Positions 41,077 through 49,017 of a stretch of 64,000 nucleotides of DNA are shown here, in pieces; position 1 is the stretch's first letter; each line of letters opens with the position of its first letter. The stretch lies in the NCBI RefSeq assembly GCF_001509835.1, contig NZ_JXTJ01000018.1, forward strand, positions 186,001 to 250,000, written 5' to 3'. The position numbers and the translations under genes were made by a program. Under the pieces are notes generated by a model that did not search any database, was not told the DNA's origin, and saw only the letters and a program-made list of their open reading frames with translations. The DNA is from Allobosea sp. WAO (GTDB taxonomy: Bacteria; Pseudomonadota; Alphaproteobacteria; Rhizobiales; Beijerinckiaceae).

Positions 41077-41808
41077 ATGGCTGATCCGCAGAGCCGTGCC
41101 GAGCACATTCTCGTCGTCGACGACGACGCCCGCATCCGGCAGATGCTGATCCGCTATTTCGAGGGCGAGGGCTATCGCGTCAGCGCGGTCGGCGACGGCC
41201 GCGGCATGCGCGAGGCCCTGCAGCGCGGCGGCATCGACATCGTCCTGCTCGATCTCGTACTGCCCGGCGGCGAGGACGGGCTGATGCTGGCACGCGAGAT
41301 TCGCGCCGGTTCCGACCTGCCGATCATCATGCTGACCGGCCGCGACGATGTCGTCGACCGGATCGTCGGGCTCGAGATCGGCGCCGACGACTACATCCCA
41401 AAGCCTTTCCATCTGCGCGAGGTGCTGGCCCGGCTGCGGACCGTGCTGCGCCGGCGCCCACGGGCCGAGGCGCCTGCGCCGAAAGCCGCAGGCGAGCTCA
41501 TTCGTTTCGAGGGCTGGCAGCTCGACCTCGCGCGGCGACAGCTGCGCGCCCCCAACGGCGCCGAGATCATGTTGACCACCGGCGAGTTCGACATTCTGGC
41601 GGTGCTGGCCGGCCATCCCGGGCGGGTGTTCTCGCGCGACATGCTGATGGAGCGCACCCGCGGTCGTGCGCACGAGGCCTTCGACCGGTCGATCGACGCG
41701 CAGATCGCCAGACTGCGCAAGAAGGTCGAGCCCGATCCGAAGGCGCCGGCCCTGATCAAGTCGGTGCGCGGCGTCGGTTATGTCTTCACCGGCAAGCCGG
41801 CCGACTGA
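41077..41808 (+). CDS. OmpR/PhoB-family response regulator, probable FxkR homologue
   Basis: A 243-residue regulator with a receiver domain (VVDDDARIRQML, phospho-acceptor Asp59 in LLDLVLPGG, Lys in IPKPFHL) and a C-terminal winged helix (MLTTGEFDILAVLAGHPGRVFSRDMLM, RSIDAQIARLRKKVE, VRGVGYVF). It is divergent from the fixK/hybrid-fixL operon. In R. etli the hybrid FixL signals through the OmpR-type regulator FxkR instead of FixJ. Gene order and the direct repeat in the shared promoter suggest the same circuit here. The RR family is certain; the FxkR identity is inferred. Confidence 0.82.
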   Translation: MADPQSRAEHILVVDDDARIRQMLIRYFEGEGYRVSAVGDGRGMREALQRGGIDIVLLDLVLPGGEDGLMLAREIRAGSDLPIIMLTGRDDVVDRIVGLEIGADDYIPKPFHLREVLARLRTVLRRRPRAEAPAPKAAGELIRFEGWQLDLARRQLRAPNGAEIMLTTGEFDILAVLAGHPGRVFSRDMLMERTRGRAHEAFDRSIDAQIARLRKKVEPDPKAPALIKSVRGVGYVFTGKPAD

Positions 41809-41832
41809 ATCGCCAAGTCTGCCGCAGCGCGT

Positions 41833-42507
41833 TCAGCGGGCGGCGTCGGCCATCGCGCTGGTGAGGCCGAGCACGCGCGAAAGTCCGGTCATGTCCGGCA
41901 GGATCGGGGTCGCTGGCGGGAACGGATTGACGATCCCTTCGGCGACGATGCCGACGAAGGGCATGCCCAGGCTGCGGGCGGCGTGGAATTCGGTCGTCGA
42001 ATCGCCGATCGCGACCATGCGGGCGGGGTCGTGCCCGTGCTCGGCGGCGAGCGCCGCGAAGGCGGCGGGCTTCAAGGTCGGCGCGCCGATGACGCGCTGG
42101 AAGAAGTGGCGCAGGCCACGGCGCTCGACGATCGCCTCGAGCTCCTCCCGCGGCGTTCCGGAAACCAGATGCAGCGGCAGGCGTGCCGCCGCCTCGCTGA
42201 GGAAGTCGAGCGCACCCGGGATCAGCCGACAGGCGACGACCTTTTCGTAGACGATGGTGCGGTAGCGCTCCGCCAGGGCCTCGATCGACGCCGACCCGGC
42301 CTCGCGCCCGAACAGTGCGACCTCGAAATGGCGGAACTTCTCGCGCCGGCTGATGCCGCCATGGGCATGGTGGTAGCGGTCGATCTCGCTCCGCTGCTCG
42401 GGTGTCGCCTCGGGATAGGCATCCTGAAAGGCCTGCGACTTGATCTCGACGGAATCGACGATGACCCCGTCGAAGTCGAGCACGACGCTCAATGGCACAG
42501 CCTGCAT
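41833..42507 (-). CDS. HAD superfamily phosphatase, phosphoglycolate phosphatase-like
   Basis: A 224-residue HAD hydrolase. Motif I is DFDGVIVDS with the nucleophile Asp near residue 11, motif II is SGTP, the conserved Lys is in APTLKPAAF, and motif IV is GDSTTE. The cap between them is helical (subfamily IA). It dephosphorylates a small phosphoester; the substrate cannot be told. I use the ATG at 42507, directly before AVPLSVVLDFDG; the frame is open far upstream, but that part is antisense to the P-type ATPase. Divergent from that ATPase gene. Confidence 0.85.
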   Translation of the reverse strand: MQAVPLSVVLDFDGVIVDSVEIKSQAFQDAYPEATPEQRSEIDRYHHAHGGISRREKFRHFEVALFGREAGSASIEALAERYRTIVYEKVVACRLIPGALDFLSEAAARLPLHLVSGTPREELEAIVERRGLRHFFQRVIGAPTLKPAAFAALAAEHGHDPARMVAIGDSTTEFHAARSLGMPFVGIVAEGIVNPFPPATPILPDMTGLSRVLGLTSAMADAAR

Positions 42508-42807
42508 CTCGTCTTCCGCTCTCTGATGGCGAAACCGCCTTCGGCGATCCACCGGCCGTCGTCCCGCTTCCCGGCGGGAAAGCCGCCGTATCTTGCGAGC
42601 GCCGCTGCGTTGATCGGCAGGACCTTGCTTGGCGAACTCGGCACCCGGCCCGGATCCGCACCAGTTCACCTTGCCGCCGCCTGGGTCAAGCGCCGCAGGG
42701 CGAGCATCGGGGTTGCGCAGGGTGGCTGGTCGGATGACTTTGGCGTCTGCGACAATGCTGGCCGAGCACGCGATGGAGACGCGCTGGTGCCGGAGATGAA
42801 GGTCGAA
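42508..42807. other. 300-bp divergent gap between HAD and P-type ATPase genes
   Basis: No gene, strong promoter or clear inverted repeat was recognised here. The ATPase frame stays open through most of it, but the translated stretch lacks any P-type ATPase or metal-binding feature. Confidence 0.4.
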
Positions 42808-44676
42808 ATGCGTGAGGCCGGGCCGGCTACGGCTCCGCAGGGCATGCGTCTCTCCAGCCTCTGGCGGGAGCGGCTCGACCTGACGCTGGTCGCGATCGCT
42901 CTGTCGGGTCTGGTGATCGGCGGCATCCTCTGGTGGAACGGCGCGGAGGCGCGCTGGGCCTGGACGCTCGCGACGCTTCCGGTTCTCGCCGCCCTGCTCT
43001 TGCAGATCGCCGGCTCGCTGCGCCGGGGCGATGTCGGGCTCGACATCGTCGCCGCCTTGTCGATGAGCGCGGCGCTGCTGTTCGGCGAGGCGCTCGCCGG
43101 CAATGTCGTCGCGCTGATGTATGCCGGCGGGCAATTGCTCGAGGCCTATGCGCAGGGGCGGGCGCGGCGGGAAATGTCGGCCCTGCTCGGCCGTGTCGCT
43201 TTCACCGCAATACGCTATCGCGATGGCGCACTGGAGGAGGTGCCGACCGCTGAGGTACGGCAGGGCGACCGTTTGCTGATCCGCACCGGCGACGTGCTGC
43301 CGGTCGACGGCCATGTCGCCGAGGGCGCGGCCGTGCTCGACCTTTCGGCGCTGACCGGGGAATCGCTGCCGCAGACCTTCGAACGCGGCATGGACGCGCT
43401 GAGCGGCGCGACCCTGGTCGGGGCCCCCTTCGACCTGATTGCCAGCCGCCCGGCGGCGGAGAGCACCTATGCCGGCATCATCCGGCTTGTCGAGCAGGCA
43501 CAGGCGAGCAAGGCGCCAATGGCGCGCCTCGCTGATCGCTATGCCATCGGCTTCCTCGTGCTGACGCTCGCCATCGCCGGCGCGGCCTGGCTGTTCCGCG
43601 GCGACCCGATCCGGGCGCTGGCCGTGCTCGTCGTCGCGACGCCCTGTCCGCTGATCCTCGCGGTTCCCGTCGCGATCATCTCCGGCATCTCGAAGAGCGC
43701 CCGCAGCGGCGCGCTGGTCAAGGATGGCGGCGTGCTGGAGGCGCTGGCGCGCATTCGCATCGCGGTCCTCGACAAGACGGGGACGGTGACGCAAGGGCGG
43801 CCGACGATCATCGCCATTCGCGCCGTCAACGGTTTCTCGCAGGACGAGGTTCTGGCCCTGGCAGCGAGCCTCGACCAGGCCTCGGCGCATGTCGTCGCAA
43901 CCTCGCTGATCAAGGCGGCGACCGAAGCCGGGCTGGCACTGCACCCGCCGACGGAGATCTCGGAAACGCCCGGCAAGGGCATCGAGGGCAAGGTCGGCGA
44001 ACGGCGCGTCGCACTCGGCGGTGGCGGCTATGTCGGGCGACGCAGCAGCGGCGGCGATGCCGATACGCTCGCAGCCGATGCGCCGCCCGGCACGCTGATG
44101 GTGGCAGTCGCCGCCGACGGCATGCTGGCCGGCGTCATCCTGCTGCAGGACCAGCTCCGCGACGATGCCAAGGCGACGCTCGCAACCCTGCGCCAAGTGG
44201 GGATCGAGCGGATCGTGCTCGCCTCCGGCGATGTCGGCGAGATCGCGCGCGCGGTCGGGACGAGCCTCGGGGTCGACGCGGTGCTCGGCGATCTCACGCC
44301 GGAGGGCAAGGTCGCCGTCATCCGGGAGGAAGAGCGGGCCGGACCGGTGATGATGGTTGGGGACGGCGTGAACGATGCGCCGGCGCTGGCCGCGGCGAGC
44401 GTCGGCGTCGCGATGGGCGCGCGCGGTGCCGCGGCTTCCTCGGAGGCGGCGGGCGTCGTCCTGCTGGTCGATGCGCTGGAGCCGCTGGCGAAGGCGATCG
44501 CCTCGGCCCGGCGCACCCGCATCATCGCCCTGCAGAGCGTCTTCGCCGGGCTCGGGCTCTCGGTGCTCGGCATGATCGTCGCCGCCTTCGGCCATCTGCC
44601 GCCGGTCCAGGGCGCGTTGTTCCAGGAGGCGATCGACATCGTCGTCATCCTCAACGCCTTGCGTGCGCTGCGTTAG
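42808..44676 (+). CDS. P1B-type metal ATPase with TPC motif and no HMA domain
   Basis: A 622-residue heavy-metal P-type ATPase. It has LTGES in the actuator domain, TPCPLILAVPVA in the membrane metal site, DKTGTVTQG at the phosphorylation site and VGDGVNDAPAL at the hinge. The usual S-x-H-P motif of the nucleotide domain reads ASAHVV instead. It lacks an N-terminal metal-binding domain and has fewer leading helices than copper pumps. TPC, rather than CPC or SPC, marks a group with unsettled metal choice (Ni, Fe and others are reported). The ATG at 42808 has AAGG before it; the ATG at 42796 is possible. Confidence 0.82.
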   Translation: MREAGPATAPQGMRLSSLWRERLDLTLVAIALSGLVIGGILWWNGAEARWAWTLATLPVLAALLLQIAGSLRRGDVGLDIVAALSMSAALLFGEALAGNVVALMYAGGQLLEAYAQGRARREMSALLGRVAFTAIRYRDGALEEVPTAEVRQGDRLLIRTGDVLPVDGHVAEGAAVLDLSALTGESLPQTFERGMDALSGATLVGAPFDLIASRPAAESTYAGIIRLVEQAQASKAPMARLADRYAIGFLVLTLAIAGAAWLFRGDPIRALAVLVVATPCPLILAVPVAIISGISKSARSGALVKDGGVLEALARIRIAVLDKTGTVTQGRPTIIAIRAVNGFSQDEVLALAASLDQASAHVVATSLIKAATEAGLALHPPTEISETPGKGIEGKVGERRVALGGGGYVGRRSSGGDADTLAADAPPGTLMVAVAADGMLAGVILLQDQLRDDAKATLATLRQVGIERIVLASGDVGEIARAVGTSLGVDAVLGDLTPEGKVAVIREEERAGPVMMVGDGVNDAPALAAASVGVAMGARGAAASSEAAGVVLLVDALEPLAKAIASARRTRIIALQSVFAGLGLSVLGMIVAAFGHLPPVQGALFQEAIDIVVILNALRALR

Positions 44677-44746
44677 CGATGGTCAGTGCCTGCGGCGAAG
44701 GCGGCGCCTCGAAGCGCTGGAGATCCTCAATCACGCCCGCATCATA

Positions 44747-46360
44747 TCAGGCCCTGATCGCGTCAAAGCTCTCGGCGCTGGCGAGCTTCCAGGCCGAGGC
44801 ATAGAACTCGCCGTCGACGCCCTTCTTGAGCAGACTGCCCGGTTCGAGGAAGCGGTGGAGCTGCGAGAACAGCTTGATCTCGGTCGTGCTGGTGCGCCGC
44901 ACCAGATGGTGCGGCCCGAGCTCGGAGGGGTGGCTGACGCCGGCCGCGGCGAGCATCTCGGCGAGCGCCTTCAGGGTGTTGCGGTGGAAATTGTGCACGC
45001 GCTGGGCCTTGTCGGGCACGACGAGGGCGCGCTGGCGCAGCGCGTCCTGCGTCGCGACACCGGTCGGACAACGATTGGTATGACAGCTCTGCGACTGGAT
45101 GCAGCCGATGGCGAACATGAAGCCGCGTGCCGAATTGACCCAGTCGGCGCCGATGGCGAGGACGCTGGCCATGTCGAAGGCACTGACCACCTTGCCGCTG
45201 GCGCCGAGGCGGATGCGGCTGCGCAGATTGGTGCCGACCAGCGTGTTATGGACGAAGAGCAGACCCTCGCGCAGCGGCACGCCGAGATGGTCGGTGAACT
45301 CGACCGGCGCCGCGCCCGTGCCGCCCTCGGCGCCGTCGACGACGATGAAGTCCGGTAAGATGCCGGTGGCGAGCATCGCCTTGACGATGCCCATGAACTC
45401 CCAGGGATGGCCGAGGCAGAGCTTGAAGCCGACCGGCTTGCCGCCCGACAATTCGCGCAACCGGGCGATGAACTGCATCATCTCGATCGGGGTCGAGAAG
45501 GCGCTGTGGCGCGCCGGCGAGACGCAGGTCACGCCCTCGGGCACGCCGCGGGTGAGGGCGATCTCGCGGCTGACCTTGTGTGCCGGCAGGATGCCGCCAT
45601 GGCCGGGCTTGGCACCCTGGCTCAGCTTGATCTCGACCATCTTGACCTGCGGGTCGCGCGCCTGCGCGGCGAAGCGCTCGGGGTCGAATTTCCCGTCCGC
45701 GGTGCGGCAGCCGAAATAGCCGCTGCCGAGTTCCCAGATCAGGTCGCCGCCATTCTCGCGGTGATAGGGGCTGATGCTGCCCTCGCCGGTGTCATGGGCG
45801 AAATCGCCGAGCTTGGCGCCGCGGTTCAGCGAGCGGATCGCATTGGCGCTGAGCGAGCCGAAGCTCATCGCCGAGATGTTCAGCACCGAGGCCGAATAGG
45901 GCTGGGTGCATTGCGGCCCGCCGATCTCGATGCGGAAACCCGCGGGATCGCCGACCGCAGCCGGGCGCATCGAATGGCCGATGAACTCGTAGCCGCCGGC
46001 ATAGACGTCGACCATGGTGCCGAAGGGGCGGTCGCCATCCTCGTTCTTGGCGCGGGCATAGATCAGCGAGCGCTGGCTGCGCGAAAAGGGCAGCCGGTCA
46101 TCGTCGCTTTCGAGCAGGTATTGCCGGATCTCCGGGCGGATGCCTTCGACGAGATAACGGATATGCCCGAGGATCGGATAATTGCGCAGCACGGCATGCT
46201 GCGTCTGCACGAGGTCGTGGAGGCCGATCGTGGCGAGGACGGCGGCGACCAGCGTCAGTGGCCAGAGCCAGCTCCAGAAGGGCAGCAATAGGAGCGAGCC
46301 GAGCGCGACGGCGATGCAGCCGGCAAGCGCGGCGTAGCGATTGAACAGCGAAATAGGCAA
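44747..46360 (-). CDS. FMN-binding glutamate synthase family protein
   Basis: A 537-residue protein with two N-terminal hydrophobic segments (IAVALGSLLLLPFWSWLWPL and a following helix) and a glutamate-synthase-type FMN barrel: LNISAMSFGSLSANAIRSLNRGA, EIKLSQGAKPGHGGILP, VVDGAEGGTGAAP, then CIQSQSCHTNRCPTGVATQ, which binds an Fe-S cluster in GltB. There is no glutaminase domain and no GltD partner. Members of this stand-alone family have an unclear reaction. The start codon appears to be TTG at 46360 with GAGG upstream; the protein begins PISLFNRY. Convergent with the P-type ATPase gene. Confidence 0.85.
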   Translation of the reverse strand: MPISLFNRYAALAGCIAVALGSLLLLPFWSWLWPLTLVAAVLATIGLHDLVQTQHAVLRNYPILGHIRYLVEGIRPEIRQYLLESDDDRLPFSRSQRSLIYARAKNEDGDRPFGTMVDVYAGGYEFIGHSMRPAAVGDPAGFRIEIGGPQCTQPYSASVLNISAMSFGSLSANAIRSLNRGAKLGDFAHDTGEGSISPYHRENGGDLIWELGSGYFGCRTADGKFDPERFAAQARDPQVKMVEIKLSQGAKPGHGGILPAHKVSREIALTRGVPEGVTCVSPARHSAFSTPIEMMQFIARLRELSGGKPVGFKLCLGHPWEFMGIVKAMLATGILPDFIVVDGAEGGTGAAPVEFTDHLGVPLREGLLFVHNTLVGTNLRSRIRLGASGKVVSAFDMASVLAIGADWVNSARGFMFAIGCIQSQSCHTNRCPTGVATQDALRQRALVVPDKAQRVHNFHRNTLKALAEMLAAAGVSHPSELGPHHLVRRTSTTEIKLFSQLHRFLEPGSLLKKGVDGEFYASAWKLASAESFDAIRA

Positions 46361-46476
46361 GGCGGCCGGACCTCGTGACGATGCATCCCCTTAGTGGCCG
46401 AGCCTCGGACAAAAAGCCGGGCAGGACAATGCCCCTGCGGGCAGGCCGGTGCGGCGGGGACGTCGGCGCCGACGCT

Positions 46477-47433
46477 TCAGGCCGGATAGACCAGCCGGAA
46501 GCCCATATGGCTTGTACTCGAATCCGGCGCCGAGCCGATGCGGGCGGCGATCCGGTAGCGATGGCAGTAGGAGCGATGGCAGAGGAAGGAGCCGCCCTTC
46601 AGCACCTGCCGGCGCTCGCTTGCCGCCTCGCGGTTGAGCTGCTGCGCTGCCCGCTTCAGCGAGCGGACGCGGAAGGGCTCGGCGCACCATTCCCAGACGT
46701 TGCCGCACATATTGTAGAGCCCGTAGCCATTGGGCGGAAAGGACCGGGCCGGAGCCGTGCCGCGGTGCCCGTCGGCGCCGCTATCGGCCTGCGGAAAGCT
46801 GCCCTGCCAGATATTGCAGGGGAAGGGCCCGTCATCGCCGGGCTCGTCGTCGCCCCAGGGATAGAGCGCGCCTTTCAGGCCGCCGCGGGCGGCGTGCTCC
46901 CATTCCACCTCGCTCGGCAGGCGCCCGCCCGCCCAGGCGGCAAAGGCGAGCGCGTCGCGATGGGAGATATGGACGACCGGATGGTCGAGGCGGTCCTCGG
47001 TTACCGACCCCGGCCCAGCCGGCTGGCGCCAGCTCGCCCCGTCGACGCGGCACCACCAGGGCGCGCCGTGCGGGCGTTGCAGATCGCCGACAGGTCCGAC
47101 GACGTCGCGTTCGAAGACGAATGACCAGCCATATTCCTCGGCCTCGCTGACATAGCCGGTCGCGGCGACGAAGGCGGCGAAGCGGGCATTGGTCACCACC
47201 GCCTCGTCCATCCGGTAGGCCGGCAGCTCGACAAAGCGGCGCGGCCCCTCGCCATCGGCTGGAAAGACCGGCCGGTCGGTGCCGATCTCGGCGCGCCCGG
47301 CCGGGATGGCGACCGTGACGGTCTCATCGAGGCCCGCGCCGGAGGCCGTCCGAGGCATGCCGGCCGGCTTCGCCGCAGGCGGTCGCGCGCTCAAAATGCC
47401 GCAGCAGCCCGGCTTGGGCTCGGTCGTCGTCAA
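46477..47433 (-). CDS. formylglycine-generating enzyme (SUMF1 family)
   Basis: A 318-residue FGE. PYRMDEAVVTNARFAAFVAATGY-like segments open the fold. DHPVVHISHRDALAFAAWAG and LPSEVEWEHAARGG are family hallmarks, and the end GGSFLCHRSYCHRYRIAAR carries both catalytic cysteines five residues apart, as in human FGE. It oxidises a Cys in C-x-P-x-R to formylglycine in sulfatases, using copper and oxygen. The start is likely the TTG at 47431-47433: GGAG lies seven bases upstream, and the first residues (TTTEPKPGCCG) resemble relatives. No sulfatase gene is in the window. Confidence 0.87.
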   Translation of the reverse strand: MTTTEPKPGCCGILSARPPAAKPAGMPRTASGAGLDETVTVAIPAGRAEIGTDRPVFPADGEGPRRFVELPAYRMDEAVVTNARFAAFVAATGYVSEAEEYGWSFVFERDVVGPVGDLQRPHGAPWWCRVDGASWRQPAGPGSVTEDRLDHPVVHISHRDALAFAAWAGGRLPSEVEWEHAARGGLKGALYPWGDDEPGDDGPFPCNIWQGSFPQADSGADGHRGTAPARSFPPNGYGLYNMCGNVWEWCAEPFRVRSLKRAAQQLNREAASERRQVLKGGSFLCHRSYCHRYRIAARIGSAPDSSTSHMGFRLVYPA

Positions 47434-47458
47434 CGTGAATCTCCGCTGTCCACCGGCC

Positions 47459-47872
47459 TTAGGGCAGCTTGTGGTTCTCGAAGAAGCCGTCGAGCGGGAT
47501 CTGCGTCTCCTTCTCGAAATCGTCCATCGCCTCGACAAGGCGCTGGCGATAGCCCAGTAGAGCGAGAAGAATCTGGGCGGCATCGCGCGACAAGCCGTAG
47601 CGCGACCAGCTCTCGGCCGTGCGCTGTTCGAGGCCGATACGGGTGCCGAAGGCCTCGACGCTGTCGAAGCCGAGGCCGCGCACCACCTCAAGCAACTCCT
47701 CGGCGCTCATCCGCGGCTTGACCAGATGCGAATGCACCCGCTCGAGCACGAGGCGCACATCCGAGGGCCGGAACTGCAGCGAATGGCGTGCCAGCTGCTG
47801 CAGATTGCCCGCCTTCGAGGTGCTCGCGCCGATCGGCCGCCGCGGCCCGCCGCCTTCGCGCCGCTCAACCAT
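47459..47872 (-). CDS. hypothetical protein coupled to the SorC regulator
   Basis: A 137-residue protein I do not recognise. Residues from about 50 on are helical, with SAEELLEVVRGLGFDSVEAFG and TAESWSRYGLSRDAAQILLALLG, which could form a small helix-turn-helix-like domain. The N-terminus is basic and Gly-rich. Its ATG overlaps the end of the SorC-type gene by 8 bp, so it is co-translated with that regulator. A regulatory role is possible but unproven. Confidence 0.55.
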   Translation of the reverse strand: MVERREGGGPRRPIGASTSKAGNLQQLARHSLQFRPSDVRLVLERVHSHLVKPRMSAEELLEVVRGLGFDSVEAFGTRIGLEQRTAESWSRYGLSRDAAQILLALLGYRQRLVEAMDDFEKETQIPLDGFFENHKLP

Positions 47873-48845
47873 GCTTCTGCCCCGCAGGTGCCAGCAGCGC
47901 GTCCGCCGCGCTCTCATCGGTGATCAGCACCTTTGCCGCGCTGGCGCGCAAGGCAGCCCGGATCGCCGGCGCCTTGTTGGCGCCGCCGCCGGCAATGGCG
48001 ACGAGGCCGATCCCGGTCAGCTCCGAGGGGTTCACCGCCATGATGCGCCGGTTCACGGGATGGTCGACCGGTTTGCCCTCGGCGTCGATGAAATGGCAGA
48101 GCAGGTCGCCGACCGCACCCGCCGCCCTCAGCGATTCGAGGTCCGATTCCGGTACGAGCCCCTCGCGGAACAGGGTCGAGTCCCGCCCGAGGCTGCCGAT
48201 GCTGAGCAGCGCCACGTCGGCGGCGCGCGCCCTGGCCAGCAGGTCGCGCAGGGTCGGCTCGCCCCAGAGCGCATCGCGGATCTCGGCGCTGGAGACGAAG
48301 ACCGGTGCCGTCAACTGGAAACAGTCGGCGCCGAACATGTCGGCCACGCGGCGGGCCACGGCCGAGGGGTTGATGCTGCGCGAATGGGTCAGGCCGCCGA
48401 GCAGCGAGACCACCGACATCGCCTCGATCTGGCGGGGCTGCATGCCGCGCAGCGCCTGATGCAGGGTTTCGCCCCAGCCGACGGCGAGCGACATGTTGTC
48501 CCGCAGCATGTCCGACAGCCAGAGGCCGGCGGCGTAGCCGACCAGAGCGGGGATGCTGGCGGCATCGCGCGCCGCCGGTACGACGATTGCTTCGTCGAGC
48601 CCGAAATTGGTGACGAGGCCGCGCTCCAGTGCGGCCTGCCGCGCCGAGCGCGCATCGATGCGGATGCGCACGATGCCTTCATTGCGGGCGGCGGCGAGAA
48701 TGCGCACGACCTTGATGCGGCTCAAACCCAGCGCCTCGGCGATCTGCTCCTGCGTCAGGCCCTCGACATAGTAGAGCCAGGCGGCGCGGACCTTGTCGTC
48801 CGCGACCAGCGCCGCTCCCGATCGGGCTTCGTCTTCAACCGCCAT
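47865..48845 (-). CDS. SorC family transcriptional regulator
   Basis: A 326-residue regulator. The N-terminal helix-turn-helix is LTQEQIAEALGLSRIKVVRIL (about residues 30-50). The rest is the SorC sugar-binding domain (VGWGETLHQALRGM, SVVSLLGGL, GDLLCHFIDAEGK, ELTGIGLVAIAGGGANKAPAIRAAL). Such proteins sense a sugar phosphate and control the catabolic genes beside them. It is divergent from the SAF-domain oxidoreductase and dehydrogenase genes, with a palindrome between. Start at the ATG at 48845; longer frames run into the divergent gene. Confidence 0.9.
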   Translation of the reverse strand: MAVEDEARSGAALVADDKVRAAWLYYVEGLTQEQIAEALGLSRIKVVRILAAARNEGIVRIRIDARSARQAALERGLVTNFGLDEAIVVPAARDAASIPALVGYAAGLWLSDMLRDNMSLAVGWGETLHQALRGMQPRQIEAMSVVSLLGGLTHSRSINPSAVARRVADMFGADCFQLTAPVFVSSAEIRDALWGEPTLRDLLARARAADVALLSIGSLGRDSTLFREGLVPESDLESLRAAGAVGDLLCHFIDAEGKPVDHPVNRRIMAVNPSELTGIGLVAIAGGGANKAPAIRAALRASAAKVLITDESAADALLAPAGQKHG

Positions 48846-48969
48846 AACGCTTCTGCCGAATTCCCTGACCGTCGTGCCGAACCATCGCTGCCCCGCAGCC
48901 GTTCGGCAATCCCGCTCCCCTCCATACGACTTGACAGCATGCGTCCAATGATCGTTTGTTGCAAATCCT

Positions 48970-48981
48970 GAACATATGTTC
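48970..48981. promoter_or_regulatory. palindrome GAACATATGTTC between sorC and oxidoreductase genes
   Basis: A perfect 12-bp palindrome 36 bp before the oxidoreductase start and 124 bp before sorC. It is a candidate operator for the SorC-type regulator. Confidence 0.5.
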
Positions 48982-49017
48982 CAAGAAGTGCAATTCCTGG
49001 GTGGAGACGAACTGACG

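Noticed and set aside
41833..44595. 920-codon reading of the HAD frame
   Set aside because: Only the last 224 codons carry HAD motifs; the rest is antisense to the P-type ATPase.
41983..44676. Long 897-codon reading of the P-type ATPase
   Set aside because: The upstream third is antisense to the HAD gene and lacks metal-binding or membrane features; the start was set near 42808.
46477..47433. EgtB-like sulfoxide synthase in place of FGE
   Set aside because: The C-terminal CHRSYCHRYR with two cysteines is specific to FGE, and the N-terminal DinB domain of EgtB is absent.
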